DNA of 64,000 nucleotides from Sepioteuthis lessoniana (taxonomy: Eukaryota > Mollusca > Cephalopoda > Myopsida > Loliginidae), in contig OY757939.1 of assembly GCA_963585895.1 (NCBI GenBank), positions 23,454,436-23,518,435 on the forward strand, read 5' to 3'. Made by a program: the position numbers and the translations under genes. The notes under the pieces were generated by a model. It made no database searches, was not told the DNA's origin, and saw only the letters and a list, made by a program, of their open reading frames with translations. Of the stretch, positions 54,460 through 64,000 are shown piece after piece (position 1 is the stretch's first letter; every line of letters begins with the position of its first letter).

Positions 54460-54665
54460 GTACAAACAAATGACTGTTATTAAATTGAAATAATTACTTG
54501 AAACTAGGCAAATTATTTGTATTTGATTGGACTACTTGATATCATAACTGTATGTAAAAAATCTTAACAACACAAAAAATGAAAATATAAATGTACAATT
54601 TACATAATGCAAGGCATAAAATAACCCTCAATGAGTTGACATACCATCTAAATCAATCAATCAAG
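54460..54665 (+). mobile_element. LR 3' fragment
   Basis: Plus-strand central unit (gtacaaacaaatgactgtta, then attacttgaaact) and a degraded tail hairpin (gcataaaataaccctcaatg). Confidence 0.65.
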
Positions 54666-54894
54666 CTGAAGAGTTATCTACCATTCCCAATGGTCAAGAT
54701 AAGTCTTAGAAAATATCCTGCTAAAAATACAATATATATTAGAATAAATAAAAACTGTTTGTAAAATCTCTTTCAGATTTTTGCCTCTAGGCAATTAAGT
54801 GTTATTCTAATGTCAAAGTTACATTGATTTTGACAGTCTGTTAATTCATTTCTTTGAAGTTTTAATAATCTACTCTTCAAGTCTATAAAATAGA

Positions 54895-55469
54895 TAGCCC
54901 AGTCAGCTGGGGCTGTAGAATACACCGACTGCTTCTCTGCAGAGGGGTAAGACCCCCCCACAACGAGTGTCCTGGATATGACACTAAACAATCTGATGGT
55001 GAGGCTCCAGCAATGCTGGAGCTTTGGGGAATGCGGAGTACCCCTTCATTGCCATCGCTCCCAGGTCCACTCTGGCCCGGAGTGGTAGCACCTGATAGGG
55101 CCCTATCTATGGGTTAAATAGAACTAACAGCATACTTATGCTAAAATGAATTGAGTAAACTGAATAGCTTGAAATAGAAACGTTTTTGACAATTAAAGTG
55201 TACTTACACTTAAACTGCATGCTTATGCTTAACTGAATTATTTCAAATAGAACTGTTTTTCGACATTAAACCTGTATTTACACTTAACTGAATTATTACA
55301 TATAACTGCTTAAATAGTTTGAAATGGAAATGTTTTTGACAATTAAACTGTGTACTTATGCTAAACTGAACTGTTTTCAATAGAACAGATTATTTACATA
55401 AAAATGGATTTGGCGTTAAATAACCTACAAAGGTTGATATGCCATAAAACCAAACAAACCAAACCAAAC
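54895..55469 (+). mobile_element. LR retroposon, complete, with 12-bp target duplication
   Basis: Reference copy, 575 bp, flanked by ctataaaataga at 54883-54894 and 55470-55481, a perfect duplication. It begins tagcccagtcagctgg, which fits the A box at 11 of 12 positions, and has ggggtaagacccc at the B-box distance (about 50 bp). The conserved core (54955-55120) follows, then three central units, then the hairpin and aaaccaaacc tail. The variable-length duplication and simple-repeat tail prove a target-primed retroposon. The termini prove that LR is a discrete element. Confidence 0.95.
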
Positions 55470-55481
55470 CTATAAAATAGA

Positions 55482-56500
55482 AAAACAATTTCTTTAATAG
55501 GTTACTCTATCTGCTACTTTTTATAATTAGCTCTGGGAGTGTATTTACAAGATAATCTAAAAAAAAAACGTTTGACAGAGGTGATAATATATTGGTAAAA
55601 AGTTCATAAAAGTGAATATGTAGATAGATTATATGGGTTTGAAAGTTTGAAGTGCTCTCTTTTTACAAACTTGGGACTGGATATATTAGAAGTGATGTAA
55701 ACATTATTATCTCCCTTAGATAACTGTCATGTTTTTAGGACCCACAATGACAATTTCAGGAACTCACCTTTGATTACTTTTAGCTTCTGATATACCATTA
55801 CTAACATCAACAGTAAAGTCATTATCTCAGACCCTGCCAGGGAACACTAAAACCACATGGCTATCTTTTTCTTCCTCTTATTAAGTAAATCTTTTGTTAT
55901 TTTGTTGTGGGTCACATAGCAGTTCCAGAAACCCATCCTTGATCTTTTTTTCACCTCTGGTCTTTGAATTGTAGAGACTATGTCTCTGATACTGCTACGG
56001 AATGGTAAAGTCACATGGCTATCTTTTACCTAACCTTATCAACTAAGTCTTTTATTATTTTGTAATCCTTGCATACACTTATAGTATAGTTCTTGTTAGA
56101 TGAGCAAGATATGGATAGTGAGAGGCAAAATTCACTTTATTTATTGAATGACCCTTGTATATTTATGTGTTCCTGTGCCATTGATTCCAAATTGCCAATA
56201 TACTGCAAAATTCCTTGAATTAGGATTTAAGTTCTTTTTTTATTCATTTCTTATTATTCAGATGACAGTAAATCAGAGTATTTGCTTACAGCCGAGATGA
56301 CCACATATAAGTTATTATTCACTGATGAGTGTCCATGTCTTTGTTATCATTAGTATCAGAAAATTTTTGACCAGTCATTTCCCTGTTATCTGTTGTTGTT
56401 AGTAACCATCTGGTAATTTTTAATCAAACTTTTTATATTATCTATGAGAGTACACTTTGCATTCTATCAAATACCCTTAGAAGGCATAAAAGCTATCATC
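55482..56500. repeat. Mostly unassigned, with a diverged 150-170 bp duplication
   Basis: Two blocks (about 55745-55890 and 55915-56065) share atttcaggaactcacctttgat-like and aaccacatggctatcttt-like phrases. The remainder is AT-rich without recognised features. Confidence 0.55.
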
Positions 56501-56735
56501 ATAGAAAATAGATTCTGTGAAATCCTAGGGAAACTTTATATTCAATTTTGTGGTAATGCCGTTGGAAAAGTTATGAATCCATCTCTTCTTCCCCACTCAA
56601 TTAAGAGTAAATAGCTGGGCAGACTGTGTTCTTTAGTCTTGGTATGGTAACCAGTCTAGAAGAAAAAATCTGAAGTTAAACCAACTGTACTCGGTTTAAA
56701 AATTGATTTTGTGTCACATCTTGCACATGATTATT
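56501..56735 (+). mobile_element. SINE-C, head missing
   Basis: Plus-strand body (ttggaaaagttatgaatcc, then ggtatggtaaccagtctag) and the 3' end ttgtgtcacatcttgc. Confidence 0.7.
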
Positions 56736-56774
56736 TTATATGCTGGGAGATTTGCCTTCTTGTCATTATTCAAG

Positions 56775-57275
56775 ATGATGGAGGTTACTTGGCAGTACCC
56801 ATCTTCTCTCACATAACTTATTAAGTCATTGGATGTCCTGCCAGTATTTCTTATCATAGGATCTCATATAGCATTGGAGTTTATTTGGATCTGCCCATCT
56901 TCTTTTCCATAAGATCATTGCAATGTGCAGTATTCCTTATGGCATCTCATAGAATTGAGGATTACTTGCCGGAGTCTGTCTCCTTCCTCATAATCTATGG
57001 GATCATTGGTGTTCCATACCCAGTATTTCTTATGGCATTTCTCATGGTATTGGGGGTGGTGTTACTTGGTATTGTCCCTTTCCTCTCTGGTAATCTGTTT
57101 GGTTATCAAGGTGCAATGTTGAGAAATTCTCCTTCATGCATTTAATTCAGGTTTTAGGAGGTTACTTGGCACTGTTCATCTCCTCTCCCATAACCTATTA
57201 TATCATGCCCAGTATTTTTTATCATAGCATCTCTCATGACACAGGGGTTTACTTGCCAGTGACTACCTCTTCTTG
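56775..57275. repeat. Diverged minisatellite, about 6 units of 83-101 bp
   Basis: A ttacttggcactg..catcttctctc phrase followed by gcccagtatttcttatcat recurs near 56780, 56874, 56957, 57058, 57157 and 57245. The 86-codon frame inside (56885-57145) reflects the repeat and is not supported as a gene. Confidence 0.75.
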
Positions 57276-58474
57276 AAGTAACATGCAAAATATTGTACTG
57301 GGTTACATGGTATCAGCAACAAGGAACAATCTCTTGACTTACCTATAATCAAAAGTCCAGAATGAATTACTTTGTTACATGGTTAAATAGTTTAGTCACA
57401 GCTGAAAGCAGAGTGGATTCATACCTTTTCTAAAAGGCATTTGTTTCAGCTGGTGTTTGAAATGGTTTTGCCTAATTCCATTCTCTATGCTGTTTAACTG
57501 TTTTGCCACTTACACCTCTTCATACATTTTAGAAAATCATAAAAAATTAACTCAAAAAAAAAAAAAAAAAATGCAGAAAGAAAATATCTATCTAAATTTT
57601 CTGGTTAAATTTCCTCTCAGTCCATTCAATAGTAAATTCAGTATGAAGAGAAAATGCCATTTTTATTTTTAAAAAAAGAAGATAATGAAAAGTGGCAAAA
57701 TTGCAAAAACAAAATACAGCACAAAAATTTCTATGCTTAAATTAACATCAACAGAAAATAATACTATTTTTTTAAAGCAACTGTATGAAACAAGGATTGA
57801 CATGACTTGTAAAAATTGCAGTAATCTGATTGGTTGAAAATGTGAACAATCTTTCAAAGAAACTTTGAAAGTCTTGTTATATAATAAAACCCTTAGAAAA
57901 AGTAGCAAAACTTTTGGTCCATGTGGCAAAGATAAGTAGTCATAGAAGTAGAAAGACCAACAGTCAATTTATGAGTAAGATTTAGAAGGTGAGTAAAGGA
58001 ACCAGGGGGTGGGGATTTGAACTGGCAAAGAATCCTTAAATCTTTGAAAGTATTTTTAGATTCAGCTGCTTTTTTGTGGGTGGTAGGCGGGGGAAATAAA
58101 AGCAAAGAAAATAGTAAAAGCAAGTATATTCCTCCCATCCAAACAGAGAAATAGCATCACTAAAGCTCTTGCTGCAAGAAAGTCTTTGACTAACGCCAAA
58201 ATATCAGGTTTTTTATTTTTGAAATGTAAGAATCTCTTCTTTACACTAAAAATAATTTTTTGCTGAAAACTATCTGAATTAAATCTTTGTTATTTCATTG
58301 GTCAACACTAATTTTATTGCCAATGATACTAGAACACTTTCAGAGTAATTTTAAAATGCTGATCCCCAAATATTTAATAAAGACAGGCATTAAGTTGATG
58401 ATATTTAAATAGAACAATATACCAAGTCTCCAGTGCAGGTGAGAAAACTGCAAAGACTCAGACCTTCATAAACG
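57276..58474. other. No recognisable feature
   Basis: AT-rich, with a poly(A) run at 57555-57571. Minus-strand frames at 57669-58138 are Phe/Leu-rich and without motifs. Confidence 0.5.
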
Positions 58475-58481
58475 AATGGTT

Positions 58482-58723
58482 AGTTTGGTTTGGTTTTTTT
58501 GTTTAATGGTATATCTAGTGGGTTATTTAATACCAAAGCTATCCTTCTAGAAAAACAGTAGAGGTACTATCTAACCCATAACTGGGAGGATAAGTGGGTT
58601 CATACCTTTCCCAAGGGTATTTGTCCGAAAGGGAATGTAATAGGATGACTGGAGTTTGAGCTCGCTTACTACGATTCCACAGTCCAGAGACGTAACCATT
58701 ACACCATGGGGACACCCCCTCAA
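58482..58723 (-). mobile_element. SINE-B, full length, 7-bp target duplication
   Basis: Minus-strand copy flanked by aatggtt at 58475-58481 and 58724-58730. It carries the (AAACC) tail, a shortened hairpin, the full body and the head: on its own strand gtgtccccatggtgtaatgg with an exact A box, and a gagctcaaactcc B-box region. Confidence 0.92.
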
Positions 58724-58784
58724 ATGGTTGGTCTATATTTTAAGTCTAACAAATAATTATCATTAGCAATAAGATTAGTATCGA

Positions 58785-59070
58785 TATTTACCAACCCCTC
58801 CACACGGGCAGGATATGACACAAGGTCAATTTTTTGAGCAGAGTTTAACAGGTTTGAATTCAAAGTTTTCCTTCTCCTAGACTAGTTGCCTCACCAAGGC
58901 TGAAGAACCTCGTCTGCTCTACTATTTACCCATAGCTGGAGAGAGAATAATAGGATTCATACCTTTCCCTAGGGTATTAGTGCTATGTGAAAATGCAATC
59001 AGTCTCGTCCAGGATTTGAACTTGTGTTGCTGTGTCCATTTCCTCCAACGATAACTATTACACCACAGGC
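58785..59070 (-). mobile_element. SINE-C, full length
   Basis: Minus-strand copy from accaacccctccacacgggc to the head (on its strand gcctgtggtgtaatagtta). B box agttcaaatcc. Very similar to 26881-27165. Confidence 0.9.
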
Positions 59071-59389
59071 ACTAATCTTATTACTGATGATATTAGAATG
59101 TCTTTGGAACACTGGTAGGGTGCTGATTCTAAATGTGGCATCAGTTTTTCTACGTTGGCTGTTTCTTTAGATAATAGATACACATTCAGTTTAAGTAGTC
59201 TTCAGACCCACTGTCATTGCCCTGTATATACAGTGGCAGTGCTCATCACTCCTGAATCTCCTGATGATATACAGGGCATATTGTAAAACTTAATTCTCTT
59301 TCAGCAAAATACTTGATTATTGCTATTAAATATATTTCCCTACTCTATCTGTGAATCTGTGGGATCAAATATTGAGATAAAAGCTTTTA
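59071..59389. other. No recognisable feature
   Basis: Mixed-composition sequence between SINE-C and repeat X. Confidence 0.45.
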
Positions 59390-60445
59390 TAGTGATTAAA
59401 AAGAATTTTAAAAAATGCAAAAAGTAACAGTTTCCAAAGAGGTCTCTTACAGGAAGTGAAATTGACACATGCTTCAAAAGAGGGGCGTCCTGATGCCAAG
59501 GAGAAATTCTTCCTCTGTAAGCTGTTATTCCTTCGACTGGACTGACCTGTTTTTGTCTGCTACTGGTGGGAAGAGAAAGTATCTGCTGAGTCATTGCTTA
59601 GTGGTATGCTGTTAGCAACCTATGCTGGACACACTTATTGGACACACATTGAACATCAAACTTATAATACACTGAAAATGACTCAATAATATATTTCAGT
59701 GGCTTGTTTGGGAGATGCAACTATTTCTACTGGTTCAGGAAAACATTTCCTACCACAGAACAGTTGTAAACCCCAAAATAAAGTTTGAATTTAAAAGTAT
59801 CCTTATCTCTTTCCTTCTGCTCTTAATTCTCTAACAGCTTCTGCAGACAAAGAAGAAAACAAATGAATGGGATAATGTTGTATAATTTGGGTGATGTACA
59901 GATATGAAAACAGGCGGGACCCAACTTCTCAACACCATGGTCGGACCCCAACTTCTCCACACCATGGTCGGAACTCAACTCTATGGCAAAGAACTCCATT
60001 CTCTGCCCCAATGGCAGAAGCTCAATTGTCTGCCTGCATGGTCCACAGTCAACTCCCAACTGACTCTTTTTCAAAATCTTCAAATTCTCAGGACCATCGG
60101 TTCCGGGCATGATGTCATTCACACTCCAGCCTCATTTCCTACCTGGGGTTTATTATGACAATTGTGATTGTCATATCCTTTGCGCACGAACGTAAACTGT
60201 ACATGCCCAATGCTATGCCCCTGAACTAAGAGCCGAATAGTTCAAAGCCCAACCAAATTGAATGATAAAATATAATTAACGAAAATGATTGATATAAAAA
60301 AAATCATTCCAAAATTATATAACAGTAAGAAGAAGAAAAAGGAGCCAGATACAAAACTCAAAATCACCCAAAATACCAACAATTCACCGACAACCACCAC
60401 TACAAATAAAACCTTCTAAAGCCCCATATTTTGGATTTAAAAAAA
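59390..60445 (+). repeat. Repeat X, interrupted copy
   Basis: Matches 10785-11420 along 59390-59875 and 60325-60440. The 449 bp between are TG..CA element copy 2. Confidence 0.75.
59876..60324 (-). mobile_element. TG..CA element, copy 2
   Basis: Begins TGTTGTATAATT and ends ATTATATAACA; flanks are ataa (59872-59875) and gtaa (60325-60328), a 4-bp duplication with one mismatch. Repeat X at 11283 is the empty site. About 350 bp match the inverted copy at 309-817. It has a short-period block (ccaacttctcaacaccatgg and variants) repeated two to three times at 59925-59975. The frames inside are not recognisable. Confidence 0.8.
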
Positions 60446-60932
60446 ATTTAAATGAAGACTCATGCTCAGCTGAGTATATAAATAAAGTTTTACAACTGCT
60501 ACAACAAAGATAACATTAGTAGTGCCAGCAGCAAAATTTTGATGATTACCCTGGGTTCATTCCTGATTTTTGGCCCAAATAATCATTACTACTAATTCAG
60601 AGTGCCCTAGCAGCACCTAATAATACCATCAAGCTTTTGGGTTTTTACATCACAGTGCAGGAATATCAGATTCAGTGTCAGCAGATCTTGGAGTGTCCTG
60701 ATATATTTCCATATTTTTTTTGTTGGAGTGAAGCAAAGTTTAGTTATTTATTTAGAGGTTGAATTAGCAATAAAACATTGGCATCCAACTTCAATGGGAA
60801 ATAATTTTGTAGTTTAGCTATTTTGTTCATAATGATCTTATGACTCTTCCTACTTTCCTGCTTAAAGTGAGGTACCCTGTCAAAGAAAACCCTAACTCAA
60901 TGATGTAAACTCTTCTTGAATTAATTAGATCA
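60446..60932. other. No recognisable feature
   Basis: AT-rich, no family recognised. Confidence 0.5.
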
Positions 60933-61147
60933 CAAGTTGTCAACCTTTCTAGATTATTTAATGCCAAAGCCATTCTTGCAGAAGGACAGTTGTAGTGCTA
61001 TTTAATCCATTACTGGAGGGATAAGAGAGTTCATACCATTCCCAAGGATATTCGTCCAAAAGTGAACCGAATAGTGTGGCTGGAGTGTGAACTCACTCAC
61101 TATGGATTCACAGATTAACATGTTAGCCACTACAGTATTGGGACTCC
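60933..61147 (-). mobile_element. SINE-B
   Basis: Minus-strand copy: right half of the hairpin (tctagattatttaatgcc), body (tccattactggagggataag), B-box region gtgtgaactcac and head to 61145. Confidence 0.8.
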
Positions 61148-61244
61148 ACCCAGGACACTGGGTAGTTAATGGTATCTCATCTATGTAAAAAAAAAAGATA
61201 TGTTCCAAATCTACAGCAATACTCCAGTCTGTGCAACCATATAA

Positions 61245-61560
61245 AATGATTGATTAATTTTGATGGTGTGTCAATGTATCTAGGGTTATTTTATGCCAAG
61301 GGGTTAGGGAATCAGATGCATCGTATGTTTATATTTACATTTTTTTGTCATCATTTCTTAAGATTTTGGTACATGGTCCAATTATATATGAAATTTTTTT
61401 AAAGAGACCTTTTTTGACCGACAGATGGGGTACTAAGAGGTACTCTACATGCCCTAAATCTCTGGAACTAGAGCCAAATCTGACTTACTACCAGTGCATT
61501 TTAGTGTCATATGCAACATCCCTTTTTTTTTGATTGGGGGTCTTACCTCTCTGTAAGTGT
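61245..61560 (-). mobile_element. LR variant subfamily
   Basis: Same tail as 48250 (gattaattttgatggtgtgt, then ttattttatgccaagggg), with a shortened core. Confidence 0.65.
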
Positions 61561-61582
61561 ATAATTAGGGTGATATAGTTAG

Positions 61583-61840
61583 TAAAGTTGGTGAACGTTG
61601 TCAAGGGTGACCAGAAGGCTCCCTTTTCAAAGCTACTACACTGAGGTGTAGGGGAGGATGCTACTCCTTTCCCTGGATTGCTCCACTTTACCCTTGATAC
61701 GTACCTTATATTGCTGAGTGTTAAGCAAGGAGGTATCAAGTACCATTTTCAAAGTCTTTGGTATGACGCAACCTGGGATAGAACCCAGGTCTCCCAGACT
61801 ATTGGTGAACACTCTACCCACTTGGCCAATGACCCGGTTA
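61583..61840 (-). mobile_element. SINE-A, full length
   Basis: Minus-strand copy from agtaaagttggtgaacg to the head ggccaatgacccgg, with B box ggttctatccc. Confidence 0.9.
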
Positions 61841-62010
61841 AGGATTCAGTAATGCAGCTCACCCACCTGAAGGTAGCCCAGTCAAAACTGGGGGCCTTAC
61901 AGCCTCAAGTCTGCCATTGTTCCTTTTTGGAGCCTCACTCTGAACCAAAGTCCAGCGCGGGATCCGGAGAGTAAAACAAACTCTTACTTTAGGGTGAATA
62001 TGAAAAGTAA
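61841..62010. other. Unassigned GC-richer patch
   Basis: A segment with tagcccagtcaaaactgggggcc and gcgcgggatccgg; not recognised, although the first phrase resembles an LR head. Confidence 0.35.
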
Positions 62011-62239
62011 AAAAAGGTTGGGATGTTATCTAGTCATACTGTAGATGAGTCAATGTGAGTTTAAAAACCAAAAAAAAACTTTAAATGCAGTCTTGATAAT
62101 TTTCAATTTGTTGTGTGTTATTTAAAAATCTATTTAATAGAAAGTTTTTTTTTTCATAATTCAAGCTGTACCAATGTAAAATTATGTGTTTACAGTGATA
62201 GTTTAAGTGCTGAGATAACAATGTAAATTATTTAATATA

Positions 62240-62790
62240 TTATGGAAAATATTCAAAGAAGAAACAAATAAAAGGAAGATATGTAGTTGAAATAGATATA
62301 TTACAATTATTGGACAGATAATATTCTGAAAGAGAATTTACATAAAAATTTACAATATACACAAAATATGTAAAATACATGTATAGACACAATTTAAAAT
62401 ATGAAAGATTTAGTGAGACTAATTTACTTGAGACATTAATTCAATTCATGTTTTATAAAAAAAATTTCAAAGCCGAGTCTGAAGCGAATTACATAAACTG
62501 AATGAGACATAGAAATCACTTGGAGAAGAAACAAATAAAAGGCAGATATACAGTTAGATAACAAAAATATATTTAATTACAATTTCTAACAAGATAGCAA
62601 ACTGAAAGAGAATCCATGTATATGTTTACAATATGCAAAAAGAATGAAATGAAAAGGAGTCATTACTTTCAGAGCATCCCCAATAAGTTGAATAAGATGT
62701 TATAGAAATTCCCAGAAGAAACTGATAAAAAAAGCAGATATACAGTTAGTCAACAAAGATATATTCAATAAAATTAAAGATAGCATACAG
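62240..62790. repeat. Diverged AT-rich direct repeat, 3 units
   Basis: The phrase agaagaaacaaataaaaggaag-like and the later agaaagagaa phrase recur near 62260, 62523 and 62717. The spacing is uneven (about 263 and 194 bp). Confidence 0.6.
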
Positions 62791-62791
62791 A

Positions 62792-63030
62792 ACGAGGGTT
62801 TGGTTTGGCAAATGGTATATCAACCTTTGTGGGTTATTTAATGCCAAAGCCTCCCTTGAAGAAGAACAGTATTAGTACTATTTGATCCATAACTGGGTGG
62901 GCAAGTGGTTTTATGCCTTTCCTAAAGGTATTAGTTTGTAAGTGAATGTAATAGTGCAACTGAGTTTCAACTCACTCACAATGATGTTGCAGTCCAGTAT
63001 ATTAGCCATTACATCACAGAGACACCCCAA
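62792..63030 (-). mobile_element. SINE-B
   Basis: Minus-strand copy with tail, intact hairpin (ggtatatcaacctttgtggg), body and head ending gagacacccc. Confidence 0.85.
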
Positions 63031-63039
63031 TGTTGAAAG

Positions 63040-63355
63040 AAAATCCACAGAGTGGGTATTGATTTTTGTATGCGCACAGTGTACATAAATGTTTTAGTAT
63101 TCTTTTTAATAGCTTACTTGCATATCAGTCCTGAATTCCTTTAAGGATAAAAATTGGTTATCATGAAATTTGGGACTAATAATTTATCTTTCATTCAGAT
63201 TTGAGAATTGATTATCTGTCTTCTTTGACTGCTGAATGGCTACTGGTCAGTATGCTGGATTTTGGTATATTCAGACTCACTAACTTTTTGTGACAAAATA
63301 GAGAAAGTTTTTTTTTAAAGTTATGACACACATGGATCTTTACTTTTCATTTTTA
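63040..63355. other. No recognisable feature
   Basis: AT-rich between two SINE-B copies. Confidence 0.5.
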
Positions 63356-63359
63356 GATT

Positions 63360-63525
63360 TGATTGGTTTGGTTTGGTTTCTTTGTTTAATGGCATATCCA
63401 CCTTTGTAGGTTATTTAATGCCAAAACCATTCTCCTAGAAAAACTGTAGTGGTACTATTTAACCCATAGCTGGGAGAATAAGGGGGTTCATACCTTTCCA
63501 AGAATATTTGCCTGAAAGTGAACAT
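63360..63525 (-). mobile_element. SINE-B, 5' truncated
   Basis: Minus-strand tail (ttggtttggtttggtttctt), hairpin and body to ctgaaagtgaacat; no head. Confidence 0.85.
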
Positions 63526-63754
63526 GCCAGTATATCGTCAGAATTTGGTTAATGAACAAGACTAGTGGATGAGTTAGTTAATATTTTGATGTTTTATTCA
63601 CATCATCATCATCAGAGCATCAATGGAAACAGTCTATTTCAGTAAAAAATCAGACAATGAATAAACAAACAAAAATAAGGAAAAAAAATCAATCATTTCT
63701 TTCTCATCCAGAAATATATGAGCTCTATCTCTTGGATAATGTCTTCTTTAGTGA

Positions 63755-64000
63755 TGAGGCTTAGAATATACTGATTGTATCCCCTGCAGAGAGATAAGAC
63801 CCCCTCATCTTCAAAAAAAGCCATCCTGAGTATGATACTGAACAATCTGGTGGTGAGGATACAGTTTCACAGATCTGGAAAGTGTGGAGTACCCTTTATT
63901 GCCATTACTCCCAGGTCCACTCTGACTCGAAGTGCTAGTGCTTATTATGATCCCATATATAGGTCAAATAGATCTGGAGAGTGTGGAGTACCCCTTCATA
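63755..64000 (+). mobile_element. LR retroposon, running off the window end
   Basis: Plus-strand LR head and core (ctgcagagagataagacccc, cactcccaggtccactctga). The phrase tagatctggagagtgtggag repeats earlier core sequence at the very end, so it may contain a partial duplication. Confidence 0.75.

Noticed and set aside
56885..57145. 86-codon frame with hydrophobic, membrane-like character
   Set aside because: It lies inside a diverged 83-101 bp minisatellite; the repeats explain its pattern and no start context or motif supports a gene.
57669..58138. Pair of minus-strand frames of 81-86 codons
   Set aside because: Phe/Leu/Lys-rich low-complexity composition, no motifs.

Overview
The window looks like repeat-rich, intergenic or deep-intronic DNA from an animal nuclear genome. 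It is strongly AT-rich, has long (AT)n, (AC)n and (AG)n microsatellites, shows no bacterial-style gene packing, and I could not support any intact host gene in 64 kb. The 5S rRNA relics fit an invertebrate 5S sequence. The mix of tRNA-derived SINEs, mariner relics and an RTE-like LINE suggests a lophotrochozoan such as a mollusc. A cephalopod is my best guess, but that is inference, not proof. Almost all short open frames here are chance frames, microsatellite translations or decayed transposon coding.

Working names used below. SINE-A: tRNA-derived, about 250 bp, exact B box, 3' end ...GTCGCCAACTTTACT. SINE-B: tRNA-derived, about 210-240 bp, ending in a hairpin (GGCATTAAATAACC..GGTTGATATGCC) and an (AAACC)n tail. 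SINE-C: tRNA-derived, about 285 bp. LR: a longer (400-900 bp) retroposon whose 5' end looks like a truncated tRNA and whose 3' end is the same hairpin plus (AAACC)n tail as SINE-B. LINE: 3' fragments of one RTE-like non-LTR retrotransposon ending in (GAT)n.

Layout. 1-9 kb: a LINE split by a TG..CA element, mariner relics, a SINE-B cluster, a foldback repeat. 9-16 kb: LR copies, a mariner-type MITE, repeat X. 16-19.5 kb: SINE-A, a LINE with a 5' inversion, a 100-bp-arm palindrome, then four head-to-tail decayed 5S rRNA units on the minus strand. 21-31 kb: dense SINE/LR nesting, the best-preserved LINE 3' end, a GATA array. 31-41 kb: LR split by a 578-bp insertion with a 28-bp target duplication, a 77-bp minisatellite, SINE-A pairs, a second mariner lineage. 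42-46 kb: simple repeats and a 61-bp minisatellite. 46-56 kb: a complete twin-primed LINE insertion with target duplication, a SINE-B with a 13-bp duplication, a 21 x 84-bp satellite built from the SINE-B tail, and an LR with a 12-bp duplication. 56-64 kb: minisatellites, SINEs, and a second TG..CA element inside repeat X.

The elements appear to form one retrotransposition ecology: a (GAT)n-tailed LINE mobilising itself, and an (AAACC)-tailed machinery (partner LINE not seen here) mobilising both SINE-B and LR. The shared hairpin module of that tail has also been amplified in tandem at several independent places.
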